The notes beneath the pieces were generated by a model. The model had not been told where the DNA came from. It saw only the letters and a program-made list of their open reading frames with translations, and searched no databases. A program made the position numbers and the translations under genes. From positions 124,001 to 188,000 of the forward strand of contig CAWHLA010000006.1 in the NCBI GenBank assembly GCA_963830065.1: a DNA stretch of 64,000 bases. Direction: 5' to 3'. Positions 23,050-31,416 of this stretch are shown here, one piece after another. The DNA comes from JACCZR01 sp963830065. GTDB lineage: Bacteria; Actinomycetota; Thermoleophilia; Solirubrobacterales; Thermoleophilaceae. Position 1 is the stretch's first letter, and each line of letters opens with the position of its first letter.

Positions 23050-24813
23050 ATGTTCGAGAAGGTTCTCGTCGCCAACCGGGGCGAGATCGCCATCCGGGTC
23101 ATGCGCACGCTCGAGGAGCTGGGCGTGGGCTCGGTGGGGGTCTACTCCGAGCCAGACCGGGAGGCGCCCCACGCGCGGCGCGCCACCGAGTCCTACCTGC
23201 TCGGCCCCGGCCCGGCGGCCGAGAGCTACCTGAACGTCGAGAAGCTGCTCGAGGTGGCCGACCAGTCGGGCGCCCAGGCAGTGCACCCCGGCTACGGCTT
23301 CCTGGCCGAGAACGCCCCCTTCGCGCGGGCCGTGGAGAAGGCGGGCCTCACGTGGATCGGCCCGCCCGCCGACGCCATCGACGCGATGGGCTCCAAGACC
23401 CGCGCACGCGAGCTGATGAAGAAGGCCGGCGTCCCGATCGTGCCCGGCACCACCGACCCCGTCGAGGACGTCGACGCCGCGCGCAAGATCATCGACGAGT
23501 CGGTGGGCTATCCGGTGGCCATCAAGGCCGCGGGCGGCGGAGGCGGCAAGGGCTTCCGCGTGGCCCAGACCGAAGACGAGCTCGAGAAGGCGTTCGAGGG
23601 AGCCGCCCGCGAGGGTGAGAAGTTCTTCTCCGACGCCACCGTCTACATCGAGCGCTACCTGCCCGACCCGCGGCACGTCGAGGTGCAGGTGCTGGCGGAC
23701 TCGCACGGCAACGTCATCCACCTGTTCGAGCGCGACTGCTCGGTGCAGCGTCGCCACCAGAAGGTGATCGAGGAGTCCCCCGCCCCGGCCGTCGACCCCG
23801 AGCTGCGCGAGCGGATCGGCAAGATCGGCGTGGACGCGGCGAGGGCGGTGAACTACCGCTCGGCCGGGACCATGGAGGGCCTGCTCCAGGACGGCGAGTA
23901 CTTCTTCCTCGAGATGAACACCCGCGTGCAGGTCGAGCACTGCGTGACCGAGATGGTCACCGGCATCGACATCGTGCGCGAGCAGATCAAGGTGGCCGCC
24001 GGCGAGGAGCTCGCGTTCGGCCAAGACGACGTCGAGATCCGCGGCCACGCGATCGAGTGCCGCATCAACGCCGAGGACGCCTCCAAGAACTTCGCCCCCG
24101 CCCCGGGCAAGATCGGGCGCTACCGCGAGCCGTCCGGGCCGTTCGTCCGGGTGGACTCCGGCGCCGAGCCCGGCTACGAGGTGCTTCCGCTGTACGACCC
24201 GATGATCGCCAAGCTGATCGTCTGGGACGCCGACCGCGACGCGTCCACCAAGCGCATGCTGCGCGCGCTCGACGAGTACGAGATCGACGGGCTGAAGACG
24301 CTGATCCCCTTCCACAAGGCGCTGCTGGCCACCGACCAGTGGCAGAACGGCGAGACCTGCCGCGACCTCATGGAGGACAAGAAGTGGCTGAAGGGGATCG
24401 AGTACGACGCGCCCGCCCCCGCTGACGAAGAGGGCGAGGAGAAGGTCGAGCGGGACTACGCCGTGGAGGTCTCGGGCCGCAAGTTCGAGGTCAAGGTGAT
24501 CGGCGCGGCCGGGGCCAACGGCGCCGCCCCGGCGGCCGGCCCGGGCAAGGGCCCGCCCAAGCGCTCCGAACGGGCCAAGACCGCCGGCGGCGGCCCCGAC
24601 GAGATCACCTCACCGCTGCAGGGCAACATGTGGAAGGTCCACGTGAAGAAGGGCGACACCGTCGAGGAGGGCCAGCTCCTCTGCGTGATCGAAGCGATGA
24701 AGATGGAGAACGAGATCACCGCCCACAAGGCGGGCACCATCGCCGAGCTGCCCATCGAGGAGGGCAAGGCCATCTCCTCCGGCGACCCGATCGCCACCAT
24801 CTCCGACGGCTGA
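23050..24813 (+). CDS. accA: Biotin-dependent acyl-CoA carboxylase alpha subunit (biotin carboxylase + BCCP)
   Basis: 587 aa. Biotin carboxylase domain: MFEKVLVANRGEIAIRVMRT, AVHPGYGFLAEN, ATP-grasp glycine loop AAGGGGGKGFR near residue 157, FFLEMNTRVQVEH, CRINAEDA. The C-terminal BCCP domain carries EAMKMENE near residue 547 with the lysine that is biotinylated. It provides carboxybiotin for the beta subunit (1198 is the only one in the window). The start has TATTCT 10 nt upstream and no ribosome site, so the leader is at most a few nucleotides. Confidence 0.94.
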   Translation: MFEKVLVANRGEIAIRVMRTLEELGVGSVGVYSEPDREAPHARRATESYLLGPGPAAESYLNVEKLLEVADQSGAQAVHPGYGFLAENAPFARAVEKAGLTWIGPPADAIDAMGSKTRARELMKKAGVPIVPGTTDPVEDVDAARKIIDESVGYPVAIKAAGGGGGKGFRVAQTEDELEKAFEGAAREGEKFFSDATVYIERYLPDPRHVEVQVLADSHGNVIHLFERDCSVQRRHQKVIEESPAPAVDPELRERIGKIGVDAARAVNYRSAGTMEGLLQDGEYFFLEMNTRVQVEHCVTEMVTGIDIVREQIKVAAGEELAFGQDDVEIRGHAIECRINAEDASKNFAPAPGKIGRYREPSGPFVRVDSGAEPGYEVLPLYDPMIAKLIVWDADRDASTKRMLRALDEYEIDGLKTLIPFHKALLATDQWQNGETCRDLMEDKKWLKGIEYDAPAPADEEGEEKVERDYAVEVSGRKFEVKVIGAAGANGAAPAAGPGKGPPKRSERAKTAGGGPDEITSPLQGNMWKVHVKKGDTVEEGQLLCVIEAMKMENEITAHKAGTIAELPIEEGKAISSGDPIATISDG

Positions 24814-24826
24814 CCGGGCGGCGGGC

Positions 24827-25996
24827 GTGCCGTCCCGCACTCGCAGGCTCGCGCCGCTGGTGCTGGCGACCATCTGCACCCAGTCCTCGATCGTCGTCCT
24901 CGCCCCGCTCATCGTGGCCATCGGCCGCGACCTGGGCGCGTCGGTCAGCGCGGTCGGCGTCGCGCGGGCGGTGCTGGCCGGCGTCGCGGTCGCGGTGTCG
25001 CTGCTGATCGGGCCGATGATCGACCGGGTGGGGGTGCGGCCCCTCCTCCTGAGCGGGGCCAGTCTGGCGCTGGCGGGGGCGGCAGCCACCGCGGCGGCGC
25101 CGTCGCTCGGGCTGTTCTACGCCGCGCACGCGGTCACCGGCGCCGGTGTGGCGTGCCTGCTCTCGGCCGGCTTCGCCGGCGTGGCGGCCACCTTCGACGA
25201 GCGCGACGCCGCCTGGGCCATGGGCTACGTGGTCGGGGCGCAGTCGCTGGCCTGGCTCGTCGGCAACCCGCTGATCGGGCTCCTGGCCGACGCGGGCGGC
25301 TGGCGGCTGGCGTACCTGGTCCCGGGCACGGTCGCCGTCATCGCGCTGGTCGCCGGCCTCACCGCGCCGCGCACCGAGCGCCGGGCGGGTCACGAGGCCG
25401 GGCCGCTCGAGGGCCTGGCGACCGTGCTGCGCGAGCCCTCGGCGCGCCGCTGGGTGGTCGCCGAGCTGGCTGCCTACTCGGCCTGGACAGCCGAGCTCAC
25501 CTTCGCCGGGGCGTTCTACATCCAGATGTACGACGTGGACGAAGCGGTGGTGGGCTCGCTGCTGGCCGTGGGCTCGGCGGTGTTCTTCGTCTCCTCGCTC
25601 AGCACGGATCGGCTGGTGAACCGGCTGCCGCGACGGCCCGTGCTGGTGGCCGCGGGGCTCGGCATGGCCGTGCTGTTCGTGCCCGTGCTCGGGCTGTCGC
25701 CGTCGGTGGGCTTCACGCTCGGGCTGTTCTGCCTGCTGGCTCTGTTCGCGGGTGTGCGCTCGACCGGCTCGAGCGCGCTCGGACTGCTGCAGCTACCCCG
25801 GCGCCCGGGCGCGATGATGGGCGCCCGCACGGCCAGCGCCCAGCTCGGCTACCTGATCGGGGCGCTGGTGGGTGGCGCCGTGCTGGCCGTGTCGAGCTTC
25901 GCGGCGCTGGGCCTCGTCCTGTTCGGCGGGATGGCGCTCTCGTCGCTGCTGCTGTCGCGGGTCAGCGACCCGCAGGCTTCAGCGTCGTCCGCTTGA
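24827..25996 (+). CDS. Major facilitator superfamily transporter
   Basis: 389 aa with 12 predicted membrane segments. Motif A-like sequence IGPMIDRVGVRPLLLSGA (about residues 64-81), GYVVGAQSLAWLVGNPLIG and a second-half motif STDRLVNRLPRRPVLVAAG are those of drug/sugar exporters of the AraJ/YdhP type. The substrate is unknown. GTG 24827 is 13 nt after the carboxylase alpha stop, so co-transcription is possible. The 3' end overlaps the convergent PHP gene by 35 nt. Confidence 0.85.
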   Translation: MPSRTRRLAPLVLATICTQSSIVVLAPLIVAIGRDLGASVSAVGVARAVLAGVAVAVSLLIGPMIDRVGVRPLLLSGASLALAGAAATAAAPSLGLFYAAHAVTGAGVACLLSAGFAGVAATFDERDAAWAMGYVVGAQSLAWLVGNPLIGLLADAGGWRLAYLVPGTVAVIALVAGLTAPRTERRAGHEAGPLEGLATVLREPSARRWVVAELAAYSAWTAELTFAGAFYIQMYDVDEAVVGSLLAVGSAVFFVSSLSTDRLVNRLPRRPVLVAAGLGMAVLFVPVLGLSPSVGFTLGLFCLLALFAGVRSTGSSALGLLQLPRRPGAMMGARTASAQLGYLIGALVGGAVLAVSSFAALGLVLFGGMALSSLLLSRVSDPQASASSA

Positions 25997-28028
25997 CGTC
26001 GCGGGCCTGGCGCCCCTTGGGATCCACCGCGCGCAGCTCCAGCCGCACGCGCACACCGCGGCAATGGTGCGCCAGCACGTGGTTGCCGCACCGGTAGAGC
26101 TTGAGCCGCACCTTCACGCTGCGCTCTCGGACCACGCCCTGGCCGAAGGCGATCGTGCGCTTGCGGCCACAGGCCCTGGCGACGGCACGCACACGGCACC
26201 TCCGGCGGCCGCTCCCCCGCGCGCGGCAGCGCATCAGGAAGCTCCCGCGGCTCGCGCGGCTCGGGCCGTGGGACCCGAACCCGGCCGCGAACTTGCTGGC
26301 CGAGCCGGTCGCCCCGCCGCCGCCGGGATGCGAGCCGCCTCCGCCGCCGGTGGGGGTCCCCGCCGACCCGCTCACGTAGATCGGGCTGGACACTCCGACC
26401 GTCTGGGTGCCCTGCACCAGCTGGAGCCGGTACCGGCCGGGGCCGTTGGAGGCGAAGGTGGTGGCGAAGCTGCCGCTGGTCACAGGCCGCGCCGCGTACA
26501 GCGAGCCGTTCTTGATGATCTGGAGCTGGTTGGCGGCGCTCCCGCCCAGCACCCGTGCCGTGAAGTCCACCGGCACGTTCGCCGAGACGCTGTCGCCGAA
26601 GATCTTGGGCGCCCCGCCCGACCCGCGTGGCCGCGCCTCGAGTCGCAGGTCGGGAGCGCTGGGCCCGGTGACCTTCACGAAGGTGTGGCCGGCTTCCACG
26701 GCGCGGCGGATCCCCTGCTCGGAGAGCTCGTCGGCGTGGACCATCGTCGTCGGGGTGCCGAGCGGGGCGTCGGTGCCGCTGGGGGTGTCCCCTGCGCGGT
26801 GGGAGTCGCTGCCGCCCACCGCGGCGATCTTGTGGCCCTGGGCCAGCTTCGACTCCCAGAACTGGATCGCTGTGGCGTTGTAGGGGCTGAAGGGAATGCC
26901 CGTCGATACCTCGATCGCGTCGACCTTGGAGTAGTCGGTCTGGGCGTCGGTGTGCCGCCACTGGCAGCCGCGGCAGAACCCTGGCGGGAGCGGTGGCGAC
27001 GGGAAGATCGTCGGGTGGTTGACCTGGGTGATGCCGCCGGCGGCGTTCACCTCGTCGAAGACCTGCGACACCGGGCGGGCCGCGCGCATCTGCGACAGCG
27101 AGCCGTCGGACGCGCGCTCGAACAGCGGCCCCACGCGGTAGTCAGGCTGCAGCCCGCTGGCGTGGTTGTTGGTGTGACCGCGGTAGGTGGTGACCTCTTC
27201 GCTGCGCACCAGCAGCTTCCCGGGCGGCACGCCGCCGTCCGCCCGCCGCCGGTCGTACTCGGGCCACCCCGTCCCGGTGTTGTGATCGCTCAACGTGATG
27301 AAGTCGAGCCCCGCCGTGCCGAACCCGTAGTTGATCGTCTCGGTGAGCGTGGCGTTCCCGTCACTGGAGTGCTCTGCGTGGGCGTGGAAATCGCCGGCGT
27401 ACCAGCCGGGCTGGTCGACCACCGGGCTGGGATCGTGCGGCGGCGCCGAGTAGGCCGGGCCGCCCGGCGCGGGATTCGACAAGTCCACCTCCACCCGCCA
27501 GCCCACCCCGTCGGGGTCCGGAGCGCCGGCGATGTTGGCCAGGCCCAGCTCGACCGCCCATTCACCCGCGGGGATGGGACCTGGCTTGAACGCGCGCGTA
27601 GTCAAGCCTTCAACCGGGTCCTTGCGGGTCGCCTCAGGGGCGAACTGTGCGTCACCGGGGAACCCCTGGGGTGTGATGTTCACCCCCCGCCTGTAGTTCG
27701 AGCCGCCCCAGCCACGGAACTCGGCGGGCCCCCACGGGCCGGTGTCACCCGACGGTCGCGGCTCGTACACGCCCAGGTCCAGCGTGTGATTGTCGGTGGC
27801 CCCGGCGGACGGCTCGTCGTAGCAGTAGTTGACCCGTACCTGGGTGATCCCCGCCGGCACGCTGAAGGGCACGAACACGAAGCTGTCCTGCTGCGAGGCG
27901 GCGAACTGGCCCGTGGCCGTGAACTCAGGAGCGCCGAGGCCGCAGCTGGAAGGCGGCGCGGCTGACGCGTTGCCTGCGGGCACGATGAACAGGAGCCCCA
28001 CCGCGATCGCCAAGGCTCTCCTCGCCAT
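25962..28028 (-). CDS. Secreted PHP/CehA-McbA-type metallohydrolase
   Basis: 688 aa. Signal peptide MARRALAIAVGLLFIVPAGNASA, an N-terminal beta-sandwich region, then a PHP domain: WYAGDFHAHAEHSSDG (HxHxxxS), FITLSDHNTG, RSEEVTTYRGHTNNH, ITQVNHPTIF, AVGGSDSHRAGD. These His/Asp motifs bind metals in phosphoesterases and CehA-type hydrolases. A Gly-rich linker (GGGGGSHPGGGG) and a basic, Cys-containing tail follow. The substrate is unknown; an exported phosphoesterase is the best guess. Start ATG 28028 fits the signal peptide and a -10 element 8 nt upstream. Confidence 0.82.
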   Translation of the reverse strand: MARRALAIAVGLLFIVPAGNASAAPPSSCGLGAPEFTATGQFAASQQDSFVFVPFSVPAGITQVRVNYCYDEPSAGATDNHTLDLGVYEPRPSGDTGPWGPAEFRGWGGSNYRRGVNITPQGFPGDAQFAPEATRKDPVEGLTTRAFKPGPIPAGEWAVELGLANIAGAPDPDGVGWRVEVDLSNPAPGGPAYSAPPHDPSPVVDQPGWYAGDFHAHAEHSSDGNATLTETINYGFGTAGLDFITLSDHNTGTGWPEYDRRRADGGVPPGKLLVRSEEVTTYRGHTNNHASGLQPDYRVGPLFERASDGSLSQMRAARPVSQVFDEVNAAGGITQVNHPTIFPSPPLPPGFCRGCQWRHTDAQTDYSKVDAIEVSTGIPFSPYNATAIQFWESKLAQGHKIAAVGGSDSHRAGDTPSGTDAPLGTPTTMVHADELSEQGIRRAVEAGHTFVKVTGPSAPDLRLEARPRGSGGAPKIFGDSVSANVPVDFTARVLGGSAANQLQIIKNGSLYAARPVTSGSFATTFASNGPGRYRLQLVQGTQTVGVSSPIYVSGSAGTPTGGGGGSHPGGGGATGSASKFAAGFGSHGPSRASRGSFLMRCRARGSGRRRCRVRAVARACGRKRTIAFGQGVVRERSVKVRLKLYRCGNHVLAHHCRGVRVRLELRAVDPKGRQARDVKRTTLKPAGR

Positions 28029-28036
28029 CGGGGCCG

Positions 28037-28046
28037 AGTGTAGGGT
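28037..28046. promoter_or_regulatory. Bidirectional promoter, overlapping -10 elements
   Basis: AGTGTAGGGT: plus-strand TAGGGT (28041-28046) is 8 nt before ATG 28055; minus-strand TACACT (28037-28042) is 8 nt before ATG 28028. They share the TA at 28041-28042. Both genes would be leaderless. Confidence 0.6.
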
Positions 28047-28054
28047 CACGCGCC

Positions 28055-28501
28055 ATGGATTACGAGGTAGTACGGGCGGGATACGAGCAGGCGATTCCCT
28101 TCAACCAGCACGTCGGGCTCGAGATGGTGGAGGTCGGCGACGGCGTGGGAGTAGTGCGCCTGCCGGAGGGCGACCACCTCCTCAACCACGTCGGCTCCCA
28201 GCACGCCGGCGCGCTGTTCGCAGCCGGCGAAGCCGCCTCCGGTGGCGCCTTCATCGGTGCGTTCGCCGAGCGCATGGGCGACATCACGCCGCTGGCCAAG
28301 TCCGCCGAGATCGACTACCGCAAGCTGGCCAAGGGACCCATCACCGCCACCGGCCGGCTCGGCCAGGACAAGGACGAGCTGTTCGGCACGCTGGACTCCG
28401 ACGGCCGGGTGGAGTTCCCGGTCGAGGTCGAGCTGGCCGACGCCGACGGCACGGTCGTCGCGGGGATGACCGTGAACTGGCACGTGCGGGCGAATACCTA
28501 G
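28055..28501 (+). CDS. PaaI/DUF4442-type hotdog-fold thioesterase-like protein
   Basis: 148 aa. IPFNQHVGLEMVEVGDGVGVVRLPEGDHLLNHVGSQHAGALFAAGEAASGG shows the N-terminal hotdog helix, with the family's HxxxLFxxxEAAxG pattern; LAKSAEIDYRKLAKGPITATGRL is the central strand pair. Such proteins hydrolyse acyl-CoA thioesters or bind acyl groups; the substrate is unknown. It diverges from the PHP gene and shares its bidirectional -10. Confidence 0.8.
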   Translation: MDYEVVRAGYEQAIPFNQHVGLEMVEVGDGVGVVRLPEGDHLLNHVGSQHAGALFAAGEAASGGAFIGAFAERMGDITPLAKSAEIDYRKLAKGPITATGRLGQDKDELFGTLDSDGRVEFPVEVELADADGTVVAGMTVNWHVRANT

Positions 28502-28535
28502 CGGAGCGGCGCCGCCAGGACGCGCGCCATTGGCG

Positions 28536-28541
28536 TACCTT
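28536..28541 (+). promoter_or_regulatory. -10 element, leaderless start of nucleotide cyclase
   Basis: TACCTT is followed by 7 nt and the GTG at 28549. No ribosome site. Confidence 0.5.
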
Positions 28542-28548
28542 CTCACCC

Positions 28549-29787
28549 GTGGGGTCTTCGGCGCCACAGGCAACAGCAGCGTCGCTCGACCAGGTGATCG
28601 CCGATCTGGAGCACACCGGTCTGGCCGCCACCGTCTTCGACCACGAGTGGCGCATGCGCTGGGTCTCCGAGGAGCAGAAGCAGCTCCTGAGCGAGTGGGA
28701 CGAGGACGCGCTGGGCTATGGACGGCGGCTACCGGAGACGCTAGCCGCGCCGGTCTGGCGGAACGCCCTGGTCCCCGAAGACGTCGTCCGCTGGGCTGCC
28801 GACATGCTGCGTTGGGTCATCGCGGACGCCGAAGGCGGCGTCCAGGAGGTGATCGACATGCTCTCGCCCGACCTCGCCGAAGACGAGCGGGCGGCGCTGG
28901 TAGTCGGGCTTCAGAACCTCGAGCCCGGCGGGCACCAGCCGCTGTGGGTGTCCTCCGTGCGCTACACCCAGGGCGACCTGCCGCCTGTCGAGATCGGCTA
29001 CGTGGGCGTGCGGCTGCGCGACCCCGGCGGCCGCCTGCTCGGCACCGCCCTCCTCTACGCCCCCGACCTGCCCGCCTCGATCCTGATGATGGTCACGCGC
29101 GGGGACCGGGACATGTTCGCGCGCATGGCGCGGCTGGTGGAGCCCGGGCGCCGGCGCGCGGCGATCCTGTTCGCCGACCTCCAGTCCTCCACCGACCTCT
29201 CCCGCCGGCTCCCCAGCGCCGCCTACTTCCGGCTGGTGCGCGCGGCCACCACCGCGATCGACGAGGTGATCTTGCACCGGCTGGGCATCGTGGGCAAGCA
29301 CGCCGGCGACGGCGTTACTGCGTTCTTCATCGAGGACGACCTCGGCGACGTCTCCGCCGCCGCCCGCGCCGCCATCGAGGCCGCCCGGGACATACCCGGG
29401 GCGGCCTACGAGGCCGCCGCCGCTCTGGCCGACGCCGCCGACCTGATCGACCTCTCGAGCTACCGGATCAACATCGGCCTGCACTGGGGTGGCGCCTTGT
29501 ACATGGGCCAGGTGGTGACCGGCGGCCGGCTCGAGGTGACCGCCCTCGGCGATCCGGTCAACGACTGCGCCCGCATCCAGCAGACCGCCCGCAACGGCCA
29601 GCTGCTGGCGTCCAAGGACCTGGTCGAGCGCCTGACCCACGAGGACGCCGCCGCGCTGGGCCTGGACCCCGACGGCCTGGTCTACGACCTGGTGGGAGAG
29701 ATCGAGGGGGTTCCGGAGAAGGCCCTCCGCGACGCCGCCGCGATTCCGGTCACGTCTCTGGTTGCAGCCGACCGGGCAGCGCGCTAG
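28549..29787 (+). CDS. Class III adenylate/guanylate cyclase domain protein
   Basis: 412 aa. An N-terminal PAS-like segment (LEHTGLAATVFDHEWRMRWVSEEQ) precedes a C-terminal cyclase homology domain. RAAILFADLQSSTDLSRRL carries the first metal-binding Asp, GIVGKHAGDGVTAFF the second, and LGDPVNDCARIQQTARNGQLLAS the transition-state region with Asn/Arg positions. It probably makes cAMP or cGMP in the cytoplasm in response to the N-terminal sensor. GTG 28549 was chosen on the -10 element 7 nt upstream and on where homology begins. Confidence 0.83.
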   Translation: MGSSAPQATAASLDQVIADLEHTGLAATVFDHEWRMRWVSEEQKQLLSEWDEDALGYGRRLPETLAAPVWRNALVPEDVVRWAADMLRWVIADAEGGVQEVIDMLSPDLAEDERAALVVGLQNLEPGGHQPLWVSSVRYTQGDLPPVEIGYVGVRLRDPGGRLLGTALLYAPDLPASILMMVTRGDRDMFARMARLVEPGRRRAAILFADLQSSTDLSRRLPSAAYFRLVRAATTAIDEVILHRLGIVGKHAGDGVTAFFIEDDLGDVSAAARAAIEAARDIPGAAYEAAAALADAADLIDLSSYRINIGLHWGGALYMGQVVTGGRLEVTALGDPVNDCARIQQTARNGQLLASKDLVERLTHEDAAALGLDPDGLVYDLVGEIEGVPEKALRDAAAIPVTSLVAADRAAR

Positions 29788-29817
29788 GCGGCCCGCCCAG
29801 GGCGATCCGCCGCCGGC

Positions 29818-30597
29818 TCACCCCACGTGCTTGGCGACGTTGTCGGCGTGGATCTCGCGCTGGCGCGAGGTGTCGCGGCCCGGCGGCAGCTCTTCGCGGC
29901 CGGCCTCCAGCGCGTCCAGGTACTCGGCGTCGGCCTCGAGCAGGCCCAGCGCTCCCTCGCGCGTCTGCGGCGAGCCGTGGCCCGGCACAACCGACTCCGC
30001 GCGGCGCACCAGCGGCTCCAGGCGCTCCAGCGTGGAGCGGTAGGCCGACAGCGAGCCCGCGGGGGCAATCAGCGGGATCTCCACGTCTGAGAGGTAGTCG
30101 CCGCACGCCAGCACCGCGGTGGAGGGCATGAACACCGCCGTGCCGTCGACCGTGTGGCCCTCGGCCGGGTGCAGCTCGAGCTCCTCGCCACCGCTGCCCA
30201 GCTCCAGCTTCCCGGGCACCGGCAGCGAGCGCACGCCGCCCAGCCCCAGCGGCCGGTCGCGGGCGACGTAGTTGCGCGCGTCCTCCTCCCGCAGGTCGCG
30301 CTGAGCTTCGCCGGGCTGGGCCCGGATGCGCTCCATCGTGGTCTCGCCCACGCCCAGCGGCAGGTCGGGGAATGGCAGCCGCGCCAGCAGGTGGTCGTAG
30401 TCGGCGTGGGTGGCCAGCAGGGCGTCCGGGCGAAAGCCCGCCTGGGACAGCACCCCGGGCAGCATCTCCAGCTCGTCGGGGAAGTACGGCGCGTCGACCA
30501 GCATGCACTCGCCCCCGGCACGCAGCGCGGTCGCGTTGGTCTGCCACAGGCGCGAGGTGAGGACCAGCACGTCCTCGTGGAGCGCGATCACCCGCAC
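29818..30597 (-). CDS. Metallo-beta-lactamase fold hydrolase
   Basis: 259 aa. MBL motif THADYDHLLARL (HxxxDH; the first His of HxHxDH reads H-A-D), EGHTVDGTAVF, CGDYLSDVE and VPGHGSP give the metal ligands of the glyoxalase-II-like hydrolases. The C-terminal part is helical. The substrate is unknown. GTG 30597 is the first start before the conserved MRVIALHEDVLVLTSRLWQTNA. It is convergent with the cyclase, with a 30-nt gap. Confidence 0.82.
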   Translation of the reverse strand: MRVIALHEDVLVLTSRLWQTNATALRAGGECMLVDAPYFPDELEMLPGVLSQAGFRPDALLATHADYDHLLARLPFPDLPLGVGETTMERIRAQPGEAQRDLREEDARNYVARDRPLGLGGVRSLPVPGKLELGSGGEELELHPAEGHTVDGTAVFMPSTAVLACGDYLSDVEIPLIAPAGSLSAYRSTLERLEPLVRRAESVVPGHGSPQTREGALGLLEADAEYLDALEAGREELPPGRDTSRQREIHADNVAKHVG

Positions 30598-30679
30598 GGG
30601 GCCATGTTCGCAACCCGGCGGCGAGCGCGCTGGGCCGGCGGCTTGCGCCTCCGGCCCGTATTCGGGGGTGGCCTCCGGG

Positions 30680-31363
30680 CTAGGCGGCGCCGAGCAGCTT
30701 CGCCGCGTCCCGGAAGGTCTTGACCTCCGCGGTCGGCTTCTTCTGGCCGCTCTCCAGGGCGTCGCCGCTGCGGTTGACCCAGATGACGGGGATCTTCTGC
30801 TTCAGGCAGGGCTCCACGTCGGTCGGGTAGCCGCTGGCGATGTGCACCCAGCGCTTCTTCTTGTCCTCGATCCGCCGCGCGCACTCCTTGAAGTGGGCCG
30901 GGTCCGGCTTGTAGGAGCGCACCTGCTGAGCGGTCACGACGAGGTCGAAGTCCGACCGAAAGTGGCGGCGGGTGGCCCCGAGCAGCTTGTCGTCGATGTT
31001 GGCCAGGATGCCCGTCTCGAACTTCTTGGCGAAGCGCTCCAGCTGGGCGTTGGTCTCGCGGAAGGGCTTCCACCGCGGCACCGAGTCGGGCAGGAAGTTG
31101 GAGCGTGAGGGCTCGAGCTCCCAGCCCAGCTCGCCGGCCACCCGCACCGCCGCGCGGCGCAGCACTTCGGCGTACAGCTCGTAGGAGCCGCGCTGGATGT
31201 CCCGCTGGATCTCGATGAAGCGAGGGATCAGCTCGTCCCGGTTGACGGTGAACCCGTCGCGGCTGGCCTCCTTCTCAAAGGCCTCGAAGACGCCGGTCTC
31301 CCAGTCGATCAGGGTGCCGTAGCAATCGAAGGTCACGAACTCGATCTTCTTGGGAAGGGCCAT
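30680..31363 (-). CDS. HAD hydrolase, type II haloacid dehalogenase-like
   Basis: 227 aa. Motif I FDCYGTLIDWETG (nucleophile Asp), motif II-like VVTAQQVRSYKPDPAHF with the lysine, motif III HIASGYPTDVEPCL. The layout (DCYGTLIDWE, SYKPDP) is the 2-haloacid dehalogenase subgroup, but motif III reads ASGYPTD and not the usual SNxWD, so dehalogenase activity is doubtful. ATG 31363 starts the conserved part; minus-strand TAATCT lies 11 nt upstream. Confidence 0.8.
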   Translation of the reverse strand: MALPKKIEFVTFDCYGTLIDWETGVFEAFEKEASRDGFTVNRDELIPRFIEIQRDIQRGSYELYAEVLRRAAVRVAGELGWELEPSRSNFLPDSVPRWKPFRETNAQLERFAKKFETGILANIDDKLLGATRRHFRSDFDLVVTAQQVRSYKPDPAHFKECARRIEDKKKRWVHIASGYPTDVEPCLKQKIPVIWVNRSGDALESGQKKPTAEVKTFRDAAKLLGAA

Positions 31364-31374
31364 GGGAGCCGGAG

Positions 31375-31404
31375 AGATTAGTCGCGGCACGGCGTCGATA
31401 GGCT
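31375..31404. promoter_or_regulatory. Divergent -10 elements between HAD gene and sucC
   Basis: Minus-strand TAATCT (31375-31380) lies 11 nt before ATG 31363, and plus-strand TAGGCT (31399-31404) lies 12 nt before ATG 31417. The leaders would be only a few nucleotides long. Confidence 0.4.
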
Positions 31405-31416
31405 CCCCCGCCGCAT

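Noticed and set aside
22120..24315. 731-codon open frame antisense to sbp and carboxylase alpha
   Set aside because: Antisense shadow of two well-conserved genes.
30680..31363. Haloacid dehalogenase as a firm functional name
   Set aside because: Motif I fits, but the SNxWD-type motif III is replaced by ASGYPTD; only HAD-family membership is supported.
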